DNA from: Symsagittifera roscoffensis
Lineage: Eukaryota > Xenacoelomorpha > Acoela > Convolutidae
DNA: 64,000 nucleotides
Direction of reading: 5' to 3'
Assembly (NCBI RefSeq): GCF_963678635.1
Contig: NC_087064.1
Coordinates: 65,837,548 to 65,901,547, forward strand
Shown here: positions 1-12,600 of the stretch, one piece after another
Position numbering within the stretch: the stretch's first letter is position 1
Layout: every line of letters starts with the position of its first letter
The notes under the pieces: model-generated
What the model saw: the letters and a program-made list of their open reading frames with translations, nothing else
Database searches by the model: none
Told to the model about the DNA's origin: nothing
Program-made: the position numbers and the translations under genes

Positions 1-540
1 TTTTTTAATGCTTCCAGAAAATAAAATTAATTGATTCAGTATGTGGAAGTTCTTTTCATTCATCATCGCTGAAAAATTTTTGCATGGTCTAAAAAAAGTT
101 GCGAGGCATTTTACTTAAAAAATCCAAAATTTTGAGCCATAAAAAACTCTAGCTAAAACTGAAATACGCTATGCAAGAGGGCTAGAAGTTAATTATAAAA
201 AAATATATATATATCGCTAGAATAACCTCGAAATTTTTTTATTTTAAATGTAAATTTTGAACTGCCAACATCAATTGAAAACTGCTAAAAATATAACAAA
301 ACTATTCAGCGTTGTTTCTGTTTTGACGAGTTATGAGGTCAGTGAGTTTGTCCCGCATGCAAATTTCACGAAACGAACCTATCAGGTTTTAGTCGAGCAG
401 CTACGCCAACTGCATTTTATTCTAGTGCAAACATACTCGCTCGGCATCCCAGAGATTTCCGGATCGATACCAATTAGCTGTCGAAATTCTTTAACCAATT
501 AGCCTGATAAACACACACTAGGCAAACATATTCACTTTCC
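1..540. other. AT-rich non-coding DNA downstream of exon 6
   Basis: No receptor exon could be recognised here on the minus strand. A short open stretch at 257-502 on the plus strand has no family resemblance and is treated as chance. Confidence 0.5.
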
Positions 541-1740
541 TTCAAACAAAGTCCGATTTTTAAACCAGCCAGTTTTGGCGATTTTTTTTATATACCAATT
601 GAAAAATATTTGTCCTGGGCTCAAATTAAAATTTTTTTATCTGTGGTCATTTTTTTGCAAAATCAGGAAGATTTGAAAGTTGTCAGCTCGGGATTATTAG
701 CGATTACTTACAATGGTTCTTTACAGGGATTTGTGATTATTAACGCGATACATGGATCATTCTTGTAATGCGTGACCGGCTACTTATTCCATCTCAGAAA
801 TTATTCCAATATATTTGAGACAAACTGTTTGGAACTTTAAATAAGTTACTAGACGGTATTTGCAACAATTTGTAATTTACATAGCGGATAGGTGGAATAG
901 TTTTTAAAAATAAACTGGAAAAAAATCATTATTAGAGACATAATTAAAATTAAGTTATTTAAAATATGACTTAGTCTTTAAGCTTTAAAGAAAAGTCAAT
1001 ACCTTCAGAGATTCACCTTGATAGAAGCAGTTTTGTTATCAATATGATTAGTACGACTAATATTATGATGATTTCTGAATCGAGTGGTGCTCGAGGTGGT
1101 TTTTTTACTCCGAACAAACTTCGATTTCTTTTCCATCAATTTTTGCCGGGAATGCTGTTATTATGTTTTATAAGTTTGTGGGGGGGGGGGGGGGGGGGGG
1201 GGTAGGACAGTTAACGCGCGATATGTTTCGGCTACTAACGCAGAAGTGGATAGTTCATCTGTCTAAGAAACATGATAATTGGTGAATTTAAAAAAAAATC
1301 AAAATTGCTTCATTTTAACCATTTTTTTTACAAAGTGAACACTACTCCGTCGTTTTCGAAGACATTCGGACTGCCCTGATAAGTTTTGGCCTGATAATTA
1401 TGATTACTATGATTATGACTTCGAAGAATGTGACAAACAATTTGAGCTCGAAGTGGTTTTTCTTATTGGACAAATTTTGATTTTTGATCAGCCATTCATC
1501 GGCTATTTTTGACAAAAAAAAATTTAACATCTTAATTATATTGATATCACGAACTTTAATTTTAAAATTTGTTTCATCCGTGATGTTTTATGAAATCATG
1601 CAGGTCTAAAAACTACTTCCAATTTGGGATCATTAACGCGCGATATATTTTGGGCTACAGATGCTAAAACGGCTTTTTAATTTGGCTTAGAAAATATTCC
1701 ATTTTGAAGAGACGTAAGCGAATTATTCTTACTGATACGT
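541..1740 (+). mobile_element. Two or three decayed family A element remnants
   Basis: Recognisable pieces of the family A interior occur in plus orientation. They include the 5' GTGGTTTTTTT-like stretch at about 1095 and 1455, and the core TTAACGCGCGATAT at about 1209 and 1632. Both are heavily mutated, without intact ends. A 23-base poly-G run (1180-1202) interrupts one copy. The part at 541-870 resembles the first half of the family. Confidence 0.5.
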
Positions 1741-3085
1741 TACTAGGTTCTATTTAGGCAGGTATTTTTGACTACTGCAGATCTTTTGGAGTGTTTGTTA
1801 GATAAGATGTGTCAAGTCCACCGTTGTTCGAGTAAACTTAATCTTTTTTGAAATTCAGAACCAGCTTGTCACTTTCGAGTTCACGCCTGATTTACTTATT
1901 TGTTTGCACGGGTCACAAAGATAAGGTAGCTGGGCGAAAAAAAAGATAAATCTATTTTCCACACACAATGACCAACTTAGGAAATAAGATCAATAAAAAA
2001 GACACATGTTCCCAAAAAGTCTTTGGGCTTAAGCTTAGGATAAAAAGATGTTTTTTTTTCTGGTGATTCAAGAGGTAAATTTTCTCCAGGTCAAAATAGA
2101 CAAAAATCTTTCGGTTCAAATTTAGAACTATGAAAACTTTTTACTGGGTGAAATTACCAGTTTTTCAGTCGCAGACGGTTTTTTTTACATAGTACCGTTT
2201 TGGGCGTTTTTGAAAGGATATACAGCAAAATTTAAGGGAAAAGTTCCTTTTCCTTTAAAATGGCTGCAAATTCTTGGGAAAAACTTCTTTTTGGATCGAC
2301 TTCTAGTTGTTTTTTTCAGGTTCACACTGAGCAATTTTCATGTTCATGTCAATGGTCGAAAAATTAAAAGTTAATGGTTATTTTTGTGTCCTGTGACAAG
2401 AAGCGAAAAAAAAAACATTTTAAGTTACAAACTGGTCCCAATATATTTGTTCATAAATGACAATTTTTCCCCAGCCAATTGATGCTGTTATTGATTTGAT
2501 TGACTCGACACTTCACAATATGAAGCTTGTAAGATTTCCCTATTTGTCGATCAAAGAAGGCCTTAAAATTCTTCAAAATTACTTTTTTTTAAGGGACCAA
2601 GTGTGGACGATTCCCCTAATTGAATTATTTTATTTGTTAGGGGCGGGAGAGATAGTTCAACACTTTGTCGTTGATGTGGGGGAGTGGGTGGGGGATCGCG
2701 GTCTATTTTATGCGGGACCGGTCACATTGAGGGGGGATAGTTTTTAAGGACCTTCTTAAGCATTTAAATTTGTCGCCCATGGACGATAAGGAATGGTAAA
2801 TAACACACTTAATCGATCAGAGGGTCTCTTAACTCATTAAATGTTCCTGACTAGCCACTCAGTTATTGACTTTATGGTGTGAGCGCAGTCTGTGAATTGA
2901 AGCGAACATGATTGATAATTTTTTCCTCCTCGCCTCCCCACTGGACGGAGAAAATATTTGTTCACAGGTGACAAATTCAGCTTAGGCATATGAGGTCTGG
3001 TTAATCGAGCAACTACAAAGTTTATTGAAGTCAAAAAGATATTGTTGAAAACCAAAAGGTCGTTGAATCTCGGCATGTTTTGACC
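1741..3085. other. AT-rich sequence without recognisable gene
   Basis: Several G-rich clusters (around 2640-2740) and an open stretch at 2457-2747 show no similarity to receptor transmembrane exons or to known domains. Nothing is supported here beyond low-complexity DNA. Confidence 0.4.
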
Positions 3086-3226
3086 AAATTTAAAGGCAAA
3101 CCTTTTGCTAGTTTTTGGGCTTTTTTGGGACAAAATTTAAAGGCAAAATTTTTGATAGTTTTTGGGCTATTTTGGGACGAAATTTAAAGGCGAAATTTTT
3201 GTTAGTTTTTGGGCTTTCGCGAACTC
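3086..3226. repeat. 47-bp tandem repeat, three copies
   Basis: Units start at 3086, 3133 and 3180. Each begins AAATTTAAAGGC and contains TAGTTTTTGGGCT. The copies differ by a few substitutions. Confidence 0.85.
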
Positions 3227-3549
3227 ATGACTCAAAAAGATGAATTTATCGGACATAATTCTGGGTGTTTCGAATGTAATTGCCCAATACTTGGAACCCC
3301 AAAATTATTTGTAGGTAGCAGCGTAGAAAAATTGAAACGAATAAACTTATTTTGTGGATATATTTAAATTATCTAGATAATTTTGATAACTATCCCCCTA
3401 TTGCAATTGGGAGATATCCATTACTAGTTACAAAATTCACCTATACTTAACCGATAAATAATGAGTTGATGACAGGGTGAAGATTTATTGCCGATTTGGA
3501 GAATTAATACCAATTTAGGGGGGGGGGGGGGGGTTTGTCAAACACTAAC

Positions 3550-3654
3550 TTTTCGTCCATGAATCCCTGGTTGTTGTTGATTGTGATCTCATTGGCCGAA
3601 TGGATCCACGAGCCGATCTTGATGTCACATCTTTGTCTGTCATAGGGAAAGTGC
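3550..3654 (-). CDS. nAChR-like exon 6: second Cys-loop cysteine and loop B
   Basis: The 105-bp exon follows a strong pyrimidine-rich acceptor (TTTCTTTTCAG). It encodes HFPYDRQRCDIKIGSWIHSA, then NEITINNN and GFMDEK. Joined by phase to exon 5 it completes a Cys-loop with 13 intervening residues. GSW carries the loop B tryptophan. The donor is probably AA|GTTAGT at 3549/3550, weaker than the others; an alternative donor a few bases on (A|GTGTTTG) is possible. A 16-base poly-G run lies 17 bases inside the following intron. Confidence 0.93.
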
Positions 3655-6600
3655 CTGAAAAGAAATCAACTTCGAGTCTAACTGGTTTGTGGGTATCATA
3701 GCTAACTTAGTATACGATATTTATAATACCCAAAAGGTTGGAAAAAGGTTAAAACATCCGAAGAACAGCTTTATTGGTGCAAAGGTCCGAAAAAGTTCTA
3801 GAAAACTATTTTCAAAAAGGTGAACCGGCTAGCTGAACTTTTTTTCAACTTGGACGTGATAATATTGCGTAACTAATAAATCAGTTCACGTATTTGCACT
3901 ATCGGATGTTTGAAACATCGAAGTATTACCCTAGCACCACTGATTATTTTCTGAACGAGTTTTCCATTCCAGGCTAAAAAAAATTATTCAAATTTTTAAA
4001 GCAAATTTTGACTTGTATCTTCTGCCAAAGAACAATTTGCTATTTCCACGACCCTCGGAGAAAATTATATAACTATAATACATCGTTTTCTACGAGAGTC
4101 GTTGAAAAAATTAATAATAATTCCTTTTTTTGGCAAAAAAACAAACATATGGCGTAGGGTGGATTTTTTGCACCAATCAAAAATTTCCAATTAAAAAAAT
4201 CATTTTGTTTTATTTCATTTAATTTTTTTATGTTATTACTGCTCCATAAACCTTAAAAGGCAGTCGGAACATTCAGGACATCGCCCTGATACAAGCAGCC
4301 TTGTTATCTTTTGTTTCAAGAAATCATTGAGCGAATCTTTTGTAAATCTGACGTTGTTAGCAATATTTATCAATTTTTTTATTGTATTCGTAAACCTGGG
4401 TGATACAGTTTTGTTTAAAATTTTGCTAAATAAGTTTTTTCTAAAAAAAATGTTGATTGGATGAAAGGTTTTACTTGAGATGTTTAGACTTGCAGTTTTA
4501 AAGTTTGCGCGCTGTTTTGATTCCTATGTGGCTAATCTTTTTTTTTGTTTCGGCTTTAAGAAAAATTTTAGGAATTTACTGGGGTGGTTTTTATTCAGAT
4601 CACATTCAGTAACAGAAACTGTAGGTTTGAATGAAAAAAAAATCTACCCCAATAAAATTATTGATTCCATGAACTCAATTGTGAAAAAAAATTCAATCTA
4701 CAACCTATTTTGATAAAAGCCAGGGATTTGAAAGCTACTAGCTTGCCAAAGATCTCGGCAAATTTTTGCGCGCCTTGGGGATTTTTTTAAACATGATTCT
4801 GAAAATTCAAATGCAAATTAAAATAAGGCCAACATTTTTGCACTCAGAGTCGTTCCAAAACGAACAGAGGGCAACTAATTAATCATAAAGAGCGCTGGCA
4901 AAAAAGAGACATTCCTAATACCATTCTAAGCTCATTTTTATTAGTCAGATAAATTACTCAATTTTTACTAATCGAAATTCTGAAAGCAAAACAAAACTTA
5001 GAAAAGCAAGTAAAAATTAACTATTTAAATAATAGTAATGTAAGATCAAGCCGATCGAGCACTCCCCGACTTGTATTGGATTGAACCAAAGGCTAATTGC
5101 CGCATTTAGGATTATCATGCCCACGCAAAACTGTAATGGCTAGAACAAAACACTTGCCGCTCTAGGGAGCGAGAATTTTTTCTGCTAAGGAATTTAATAC
5201 ACTTATTACTAAGGGATTTAATACCACAAGCGAGCAAGCAACCTTAGAACAACTTAACCAACTATTTTTTTAAAACCCAGCTTGCATTTCATTTCATGCT
5301 TCATTTTTTATTACACGCGAAATTAGTTTCAGTGCTACAAAATAATGTATCCGATTAGTTTTTCGATCAGTGGAAAGAAAAGACCCTAACTATTGGTTAA
5401 GTAGCACTTTGCTCACTATTGGAACTACAAAAAGCAAATGGTTTAAACACCAAACCTGGAAGGAAGTTTCATTTTCTTTTTTTTTGAATGCCTACTGAGC
5501 AAAAAATTTTGCAAAAAAGATTCCTGGCATAATCAGTTAGTAAGACAGCAAAACTTCTTGAATTTTTTTTCTCTTTGGTATTCCGTTCTTGAAGCAGAAG
5601 CTGAAGAACACTAAGTGTTTTTCAAAGCTCGAATTGATTTTAAAAAAAATTTAATTTGAGTTTTTTTGTAAACACATCAACCCACACGTCATATTAAGTA
5701 CAAATTAGGAGATTTTGCTCCTATTAACGAATCAATTATGGCATATAAGCTTCCTTGAACCAATTTGAACCGATATATGAGCGGATTAAATCTCCGCTTC
5801 CACGTTAATAGCACAAGTTGGCCAAAATGGCAATCTTTAACCCCCCATAATTTTACAAAAAAAAGATCACAGGTAGAATATGTTTTTAAATTTAAGCTCA
5901 GGACAACAATAGTTTTCGAATAATAAAAAAAATTCCGTCACAAATGGCTAGATAAAAAGTCAAAATTTGTCTGAAGAAAAAACCCACCGGAAAGTCGGAA
6001 CAAAAAAGTGGTTTTTCAGAAAAGGACTTCAAAATTTGTAAGGGTTGTTTTCAAAGCAACATGATGCAGCCGCCGCTAAAAATCAATATTTAAGAGCATA
6101 TTAATGAATTACTATTAAGCAAAAAATTGTTATAATGATACGACATTCCATGCTCTACGAGATTTTTTGAGGTACCTAATTATGCTTGAATGAAAACCAC
6201 TTGGAATGATAGTTCTTCCTACCTCCTTATAAAGCTGATTGAAACAGCACTCCAAAAATTTTTTGATAGCTTCGTAAATTTCTAAAAATATTTTTAGTTA
6301 GATAATTGAAATAAAAATGTTTTCGGTGAAAAGTTAACAATTTAAGTAAGGAAAATGACCTCACGAAACAATTAAATTCCAGTTTTTTCTATGCTTGAAT
6401 ATTTCAGCTAACTTTGCTATTTATTTTACCAAATTATTACGTGTTTGCTTCAAAGTATCCTACAAAAACTTTATAATACTTTTTGCCTGGTTGAATCGCT
6501 ATAAAAAATCTAAAAATAAATAACTGTAAATACTTTTTTTTGTCGATGAGGGGGAGGAGTCGTCGCCCCTCAAAATAACATTTATTGACGCTCGAACAAA

Positions 6601-9600
6601 CTACCCATAGAAAATTTTAGGGTTGCTCAGCTTAAACAGCATATCTTAAAACAATATTATCAGAGGATCCCTTAAGAGGGTAGTCAATGGTTCAAATTCT
6701 GATGCCGGAATCCGTTACATCCGCCGCCTTCTCTCCGAGATTGCTACTGAACCTAATGAACAGCTGCTTGTTTCGAGTTTTTTTTCCTATAAACCGTAAA
6801 CCGTCAGCAGTTTCAACTGGAAACTTAATTGTTTGGTGCAAACTAAAAAAAACATCGAAGGGTAGCCGATTGCTGTGCAAGTAGCACAAAATGCTTAGAC
6901 CACATCCTCAGAATTTTTTTTCTTCAGGTGAGTCACTTTTCTTGTACTTCCTGTGATGATAAAACTGAACGAACGCGTAAACTTTTAGTGAATTAGGCGT
7001 AAGAGACTCCTTTGATTTTGAGAGCATAAACAACTCTTTTCAGATTTTTGATTTTTTTGCCAGAGCAGCGCTAGATAAAGCTTCCAAAACTAGTTTTGCT
7101 TTTAATAAAATCTGTTTTTTTAGCCTAAATTTGTAATTTTCTTTTTTATTCGAGTTTTATTCGATCGTTTTACTCGCTCGAAAAAAGACGAAAAATCAAA
7201 AAATGCAAACCGGTAATTCTCGAGACCCGAAAATGTTTTGAAATCACGACTAAAAGAGCTGGGATATGATATATCATTCAGCTCAATTCGATGATTATTT
7301 GTCGTACTTGATTTTCCGTGAAAAAACACTAAAGCACACTCGAATATGAAGTTTCTCCCCAATTTCAATGGTCTGAACAAAAACAGATCTGCATGAGTGA
7401 CTGCAATTTGTTTTAGTTGTTATTTAAAAACTAAAGCTAACTACGATGAACTTAATTTGTTCATTTTTTCAATTTTGACAAGTTTTTAGGCCAAAATTAA
7501 TTAAATTACAATGTATGGGCCATATGTCAGTGAAGTTAGCAGCAGTCACAATTTAGATGATACTGTACTACACTCGATTAGGCAAAAAATTCGAGAACAT
7601 ATGCTCAGTGATTATAAGTGCTATATTTTTATAAATTGGTATAACACATATTCTGCTGCTGACATAAATGAGCTCAACTACAGTTTAAATTCATTGTTCT
7701 AAAAACTAAAAACTCGAGTAAAATATAAGATAATAATCCATTTAGTGGCTAAGTTTCAATATGGCTTATAAATAAACTAACATTCGAAGTAAACTTCAAT
7801 TTTTGAATTTTCTTTGCATTTAATTTTCAGGTACTCTGAGATTAATCTAGCAAAGAAAATTTTGATTTTCAAAACTCGAAATTCGTCAAAATTGTGGCTG
7901 AACAGCATTTTCCTTTGAGCCAATGTTTTGGAGAACAAAAATGTGCATGAACGGAGCGGTCCAGTCTCCAACTTTCATGCGGCCTCGCTCATAAGAACCG
8001 AGAATTTATGAGTTGCCATCTTCACATAATTAAAGCCAGTGTGTGGTTTGTCCGCTTCGAAATGTGTCCTCGGAATATTCTACATATATTTTCATGTCTA
8101 CCGAATGGACCAATTTTTTAGGTAGAAGTTTTTGATTTGATATGTATACATGTTTCTAAATTAACATTTCAATCTACACAATATTTTCGGCAATTTTTAA
8201 ACTTCAATTCAACTTGAAATTGGTTAAAATTTTGAGGTAGAATGAGTACTTTTTTTATTCCAATGCATTCTCAATTCGATTCTCAATTTTAGTTTATGAA
8301 AAAAGAAAAACAACTTGACGCCAAACATTCTTAAAAGACTCATATCAACAAGATTCTTAAGATAATCCTTACATGAAAGCTCCAATTGATTGATCTGAAT
8401 TAAAAATACTTTAAGATACACCTGCAAAATTTATGATATAAAATATTCATTCAAAATACTGTTTAATTTACCAATACCTTTGTTTACTGCAATTTTGCCT
8501 AATCTCTAAGAAATAGGCAAAATACAAGTACATTTTGTGCCCAATTAATAAATTTTGCTAGATTAAACCAGATGCACTTGATCCTTCTGTTTAGTTGTCA
8601 AATAACACAGTAAAGTAATGGTTCTTATTGGTTATCAATCTGCTAGAAATTTCGTCTACAACATGCATGATTTTAAATATGTCACCAACAAGTGGGTACT
8701 AGACTCGTTTGAAAATGACGCGCCGTTTTTTTCTACATTATTGTTCCGACTTTCGATACGAAAGTAACAGAATATTTGTGCTCGGGGTGGGTTTTTTTTT
8801 CTTCAGACAAATTTCGACTTTTTAACTAGCCATTTTTGACGGAATTTGTTTTTATATCATTCGAAAGCCATTGTTGTCCTGAACTTAAATTTGAAAAGAT
8901 ATTTCACCTGTGATCATTTTTCGTAACGTTATGAGGGTTTAAAGATTGCCATTTTGGACATTTTGACCAATTTGGGACAATTATTGCGCGATTTAATTCG
9001 CGCTATTAACGCGTAAGTGGAGATTTAATCCGTCTTATAAATCGTTCCACATTGGTTGAACGAAGCTTAATTGCCATAATTGATTTGTTACAAGGAACAA
9101 AATCTATCTTTTTGTACTTTATATGGTGTGTGGGGGGATGACTTTCATAAAAAATTTCAAATTTGGAGAATAAAAAATTTCATTTTATTTTATTTCATTT
9201 AATTTTTTATGTTATTACTGCTGCTCCTTAAACCTTAAAAGGCAGTCGGAACATTCAGGGCTTCGCCCTGATACGAGCAGTCATGTTTTCTTTACACACT
9301 ATTAACAACAATTACAAAGTGAGATGTTTCGCGTTTAGCAACCTACTATTAGGAACCAAAAAAGATGGCGCTCTTAACGATAGAGGGATCGAGTGTTACA
9401 AATTGAAATTCAAAGTATCAAATTAAAGTGCCAACAGAAAGTCAAAGCTGGTACCTGCTCATGATAACTTTTAAGTTTCCCTTCTTGATAATCTTGATTA
9501 AAATTGAACATCAAATCAACGGCGCACAGACAATTCGGCCCAAGACAATTCAGCCAATTTGAAATTCAGACAATTCAGCCAAAAACATACAAACAATTCA

Positions 9601-12600
9601 GCCTGAGACAAATCAACCAGTTTTACAAAACACTAGATTCGAAAGAAAAAATCAGAATTGGAGCTATTTCTCTGTTGAAGGTTGCGCGCATAGAGTTCTA
9701 CCCTCTGTAGGCAAGCTCGCAACACGTTGGCGCGGCTGCGGCGGTCACTATTATTGGCTGAATTTTCTATGGCTGAATTGTCTGCATAATTTTGGCTGAA
9801 TTTGAAATCAGCTGAATTGTCTTTGGCCAAATTGTCGAATTGTCTGGACGCGCAAAACAACAGCTGAAATAAACTCTGAAAAGAAAATAAAAAGAGTATT
9901 ATTGGTGTAAATTGGTTGGAATTTTCAATTGGTGAAAATTTCGTTGGAAGCCAATTTCAAAAACAAATTCAAAAGAGTTGTACCAGCTCATGATATTTTC
10001 GAAGAGACCTATCTTTATTGAAGTAAAAGATCGAAATTTGAAATGTGTCTTCAAATCGTAAAGCAACTGCGTGTTAAAAACTTTCTTAGAAACAACTCAA
10101 ATTGAATTTCAAATTGTTCACTTTTTAATTTTTTAAACCAAAAACTATAACAAAAAAAACAGGAGTTTGCTCCAGTCGAGAAGTTTATTGTTGCTCAAAA
10201 ACGTCAGTTTTTCCTCATGCATATTTTAAAACAAGTAAGTGGGACAAAAACCCAGTAAGTGGCAAACAAGACTGCTCGTCTGTGTTTGGACGGCCCTTTT
10301 ATTGATCTCTAATAGTTTTTGGTCAAAGAAAACATTGGAAAACTATAAATGTTGGAAAATATCGAAAATCAAGTTAAAAATTATTAGTCGTACGAAATTA
10401 ATATGATCGATTAGCTAGCCTCAATTCAATTTGTACGAGGTTGTTGTGTCGGTTAATTCGCCTCGCATAATTAATTTGCGTTCGGTTTTCTGCATAACTA
10501 ATATTATCATCAACGCGCGCAGAATATACTCCAGAGCATGGCCAATATGGTTATATTCAAATACCCAGAACTTTGCAAAAACGATCGGAGGATATCCCTT
10601 AAATTTTTATTCAAAGAGTCGATATCTTCAATGGAGTATAACTTTTTTGTTACAAACTATTACTCGATCGACGACAATTGACTAAATAGAAAACCAAGGA
10701 AAACCAAGTTGGAATATTAACTACGCGAGAATTATAAGCTCAAAAAATATCATTTTGCACTTGGAGTTGTTAAGTAAGATTTTCTTTAAGAAAAAAATCA
10801 AAGTTGATTTCAAACACTTTTTTCTTTTAATGCAAAAAACTACCAATTTTTTTTACCAAACACTATAACAAAACAGTTTTGAAGTGCTTAGGGGTTTTTC
10901 CCGAAACGAGTGATTTTTCTTGCTAAAAATATCTTTTTCTGTTTTTTTAAACTAGTATGTGGGAGAAACGCATATAAAATGGAAAACAACAATCTTCAAA
11001 GCTCATCAACAAAAAAAAATTTAATTCAATTTCACGGCTTCAAAATTAACTATTTGTTCGGTTAATATATTTTTTGTTTCTTTGAATCTAACTCGTTTTA
11101 TTTAAACGCGTCGTTTCCCTCGAAATAAAATTCGGAGGAGATGTCCTTTGATGGACTTGGAAAAGAACGTTCACTAGATTGAAACCTTTGATCTACAAAC
11201 ATTAAGCCAGATGGCTACCTCAGTCAGATGAAAAAAATATATAAAATGTATTGGTTAAATAACATGCTGATCAGTACCAAAATAATTCGATGGCAGTTTC
11301 TCCGAGAAAGTATACAAAATTCGCTAGAAACAACTAATAAAGCGTATTTGAAGGAATAGTAGGTTCCTTCATTTTTAAAATCTACGATCCGAGGTGAAAA
11401 TTTTTGAAAAGACTTGTTAAAATTAGTCAGTTTCTTTGATCAAGAAAAAAGCTCTCACTAGATCGGAAATATTCACTTTGTTTATTATGAAATGTTTGTA
11501 AGCTCACTTTTCCTTACGCAGAAAACCGACCATACCATAATCTTTTGTTGACAAATCATCTCGTAAAGAAATGCGAACATTTGTGGAAAACAAGATAATT
11601 AGGAAGCATGGAAATAAACTGAAGTTTCAACGGCTTTTAAAGCTTGACTGCTGCGCAGAAAATGTAGCCAGATAGATTCATTTTGTTATTTCACGACAGC
11701 GGGCAAAATAATTTTGCCAGATTAAAAATTCTTGTTTTTTTAAGTATACCTTTCATAAAACAGCAGCTTAAGGAACTGAAAGCCACGTTTTTTTTGCTTG
11801 AAATTTTTAAATTAGAAACAAGCTTTTTTTATTTCAAGGCATTGAAAATTTTTGAGAATGTAAGCAAACTACTTTGAAAGTTCCAAGTAAGAAAAGGGCG
11901 TTTTCAGTGAGAAATGTTTTTTTAGATGCATTAACGAAAAAATCTTTGAATCGATATTGTGCCCCTCTTGTAATGCGCCTCTTCTTTTGTTTCATGGGGT
12001 CTTCTGAACGTTTAGGGGAGTTTGTTTTTGGTTATGTAACTTTGATACAAAACGGCTTAATTCGAAAATTATAGTTATAATGTTTACCCAAAGAATTTTT
12101 TGGCTCTTTAGACTTTGAAATAAATTACTCGTTTTTATAATAGAATGACTAATTTTGCATCAGAATTAGAAACTTTTAGCTCCGGAAAAACCGGATGCTG
12201 CGCGCTTTGTGTTCCCAATCCGATTCTGAACATGAAAATCATGAAACAAAAACCTGACAACCAGAAGAAAAAATCACTGAGAAAAAAAACGAGATTTCGA
12301 GAAAATCATATCAACGAGATTTTTATAATAGATAAAAACACCAAAATATTGACCTATTTTTAGAAACTGCCCCAAAGTTCCTGAAAAGTATAAATGATTT
12401 CAATTAAAAAGTTGTTTAATCTACAGCAATATTTTATAGTTTTTAATAAATAAACAAAACATAATTAAATTTTGTGCGCAAAAGATAAACTCTACTACAA
12501 TAAAACGGTGCACTCGACGATTGTGTTTAATGATCAATTAAGACAGCAACAAATAAGGGTTTATTAGTAACTAAATCGCAAGAACTATTGTTCTATTGTC

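Noticed and set aside
2837-3133. 98-codon minus-strand frame as a further receptor exon
   Set aside because: It contains no loop C or transmembrane motif and partly consists of the 47-bp tandem repeat.
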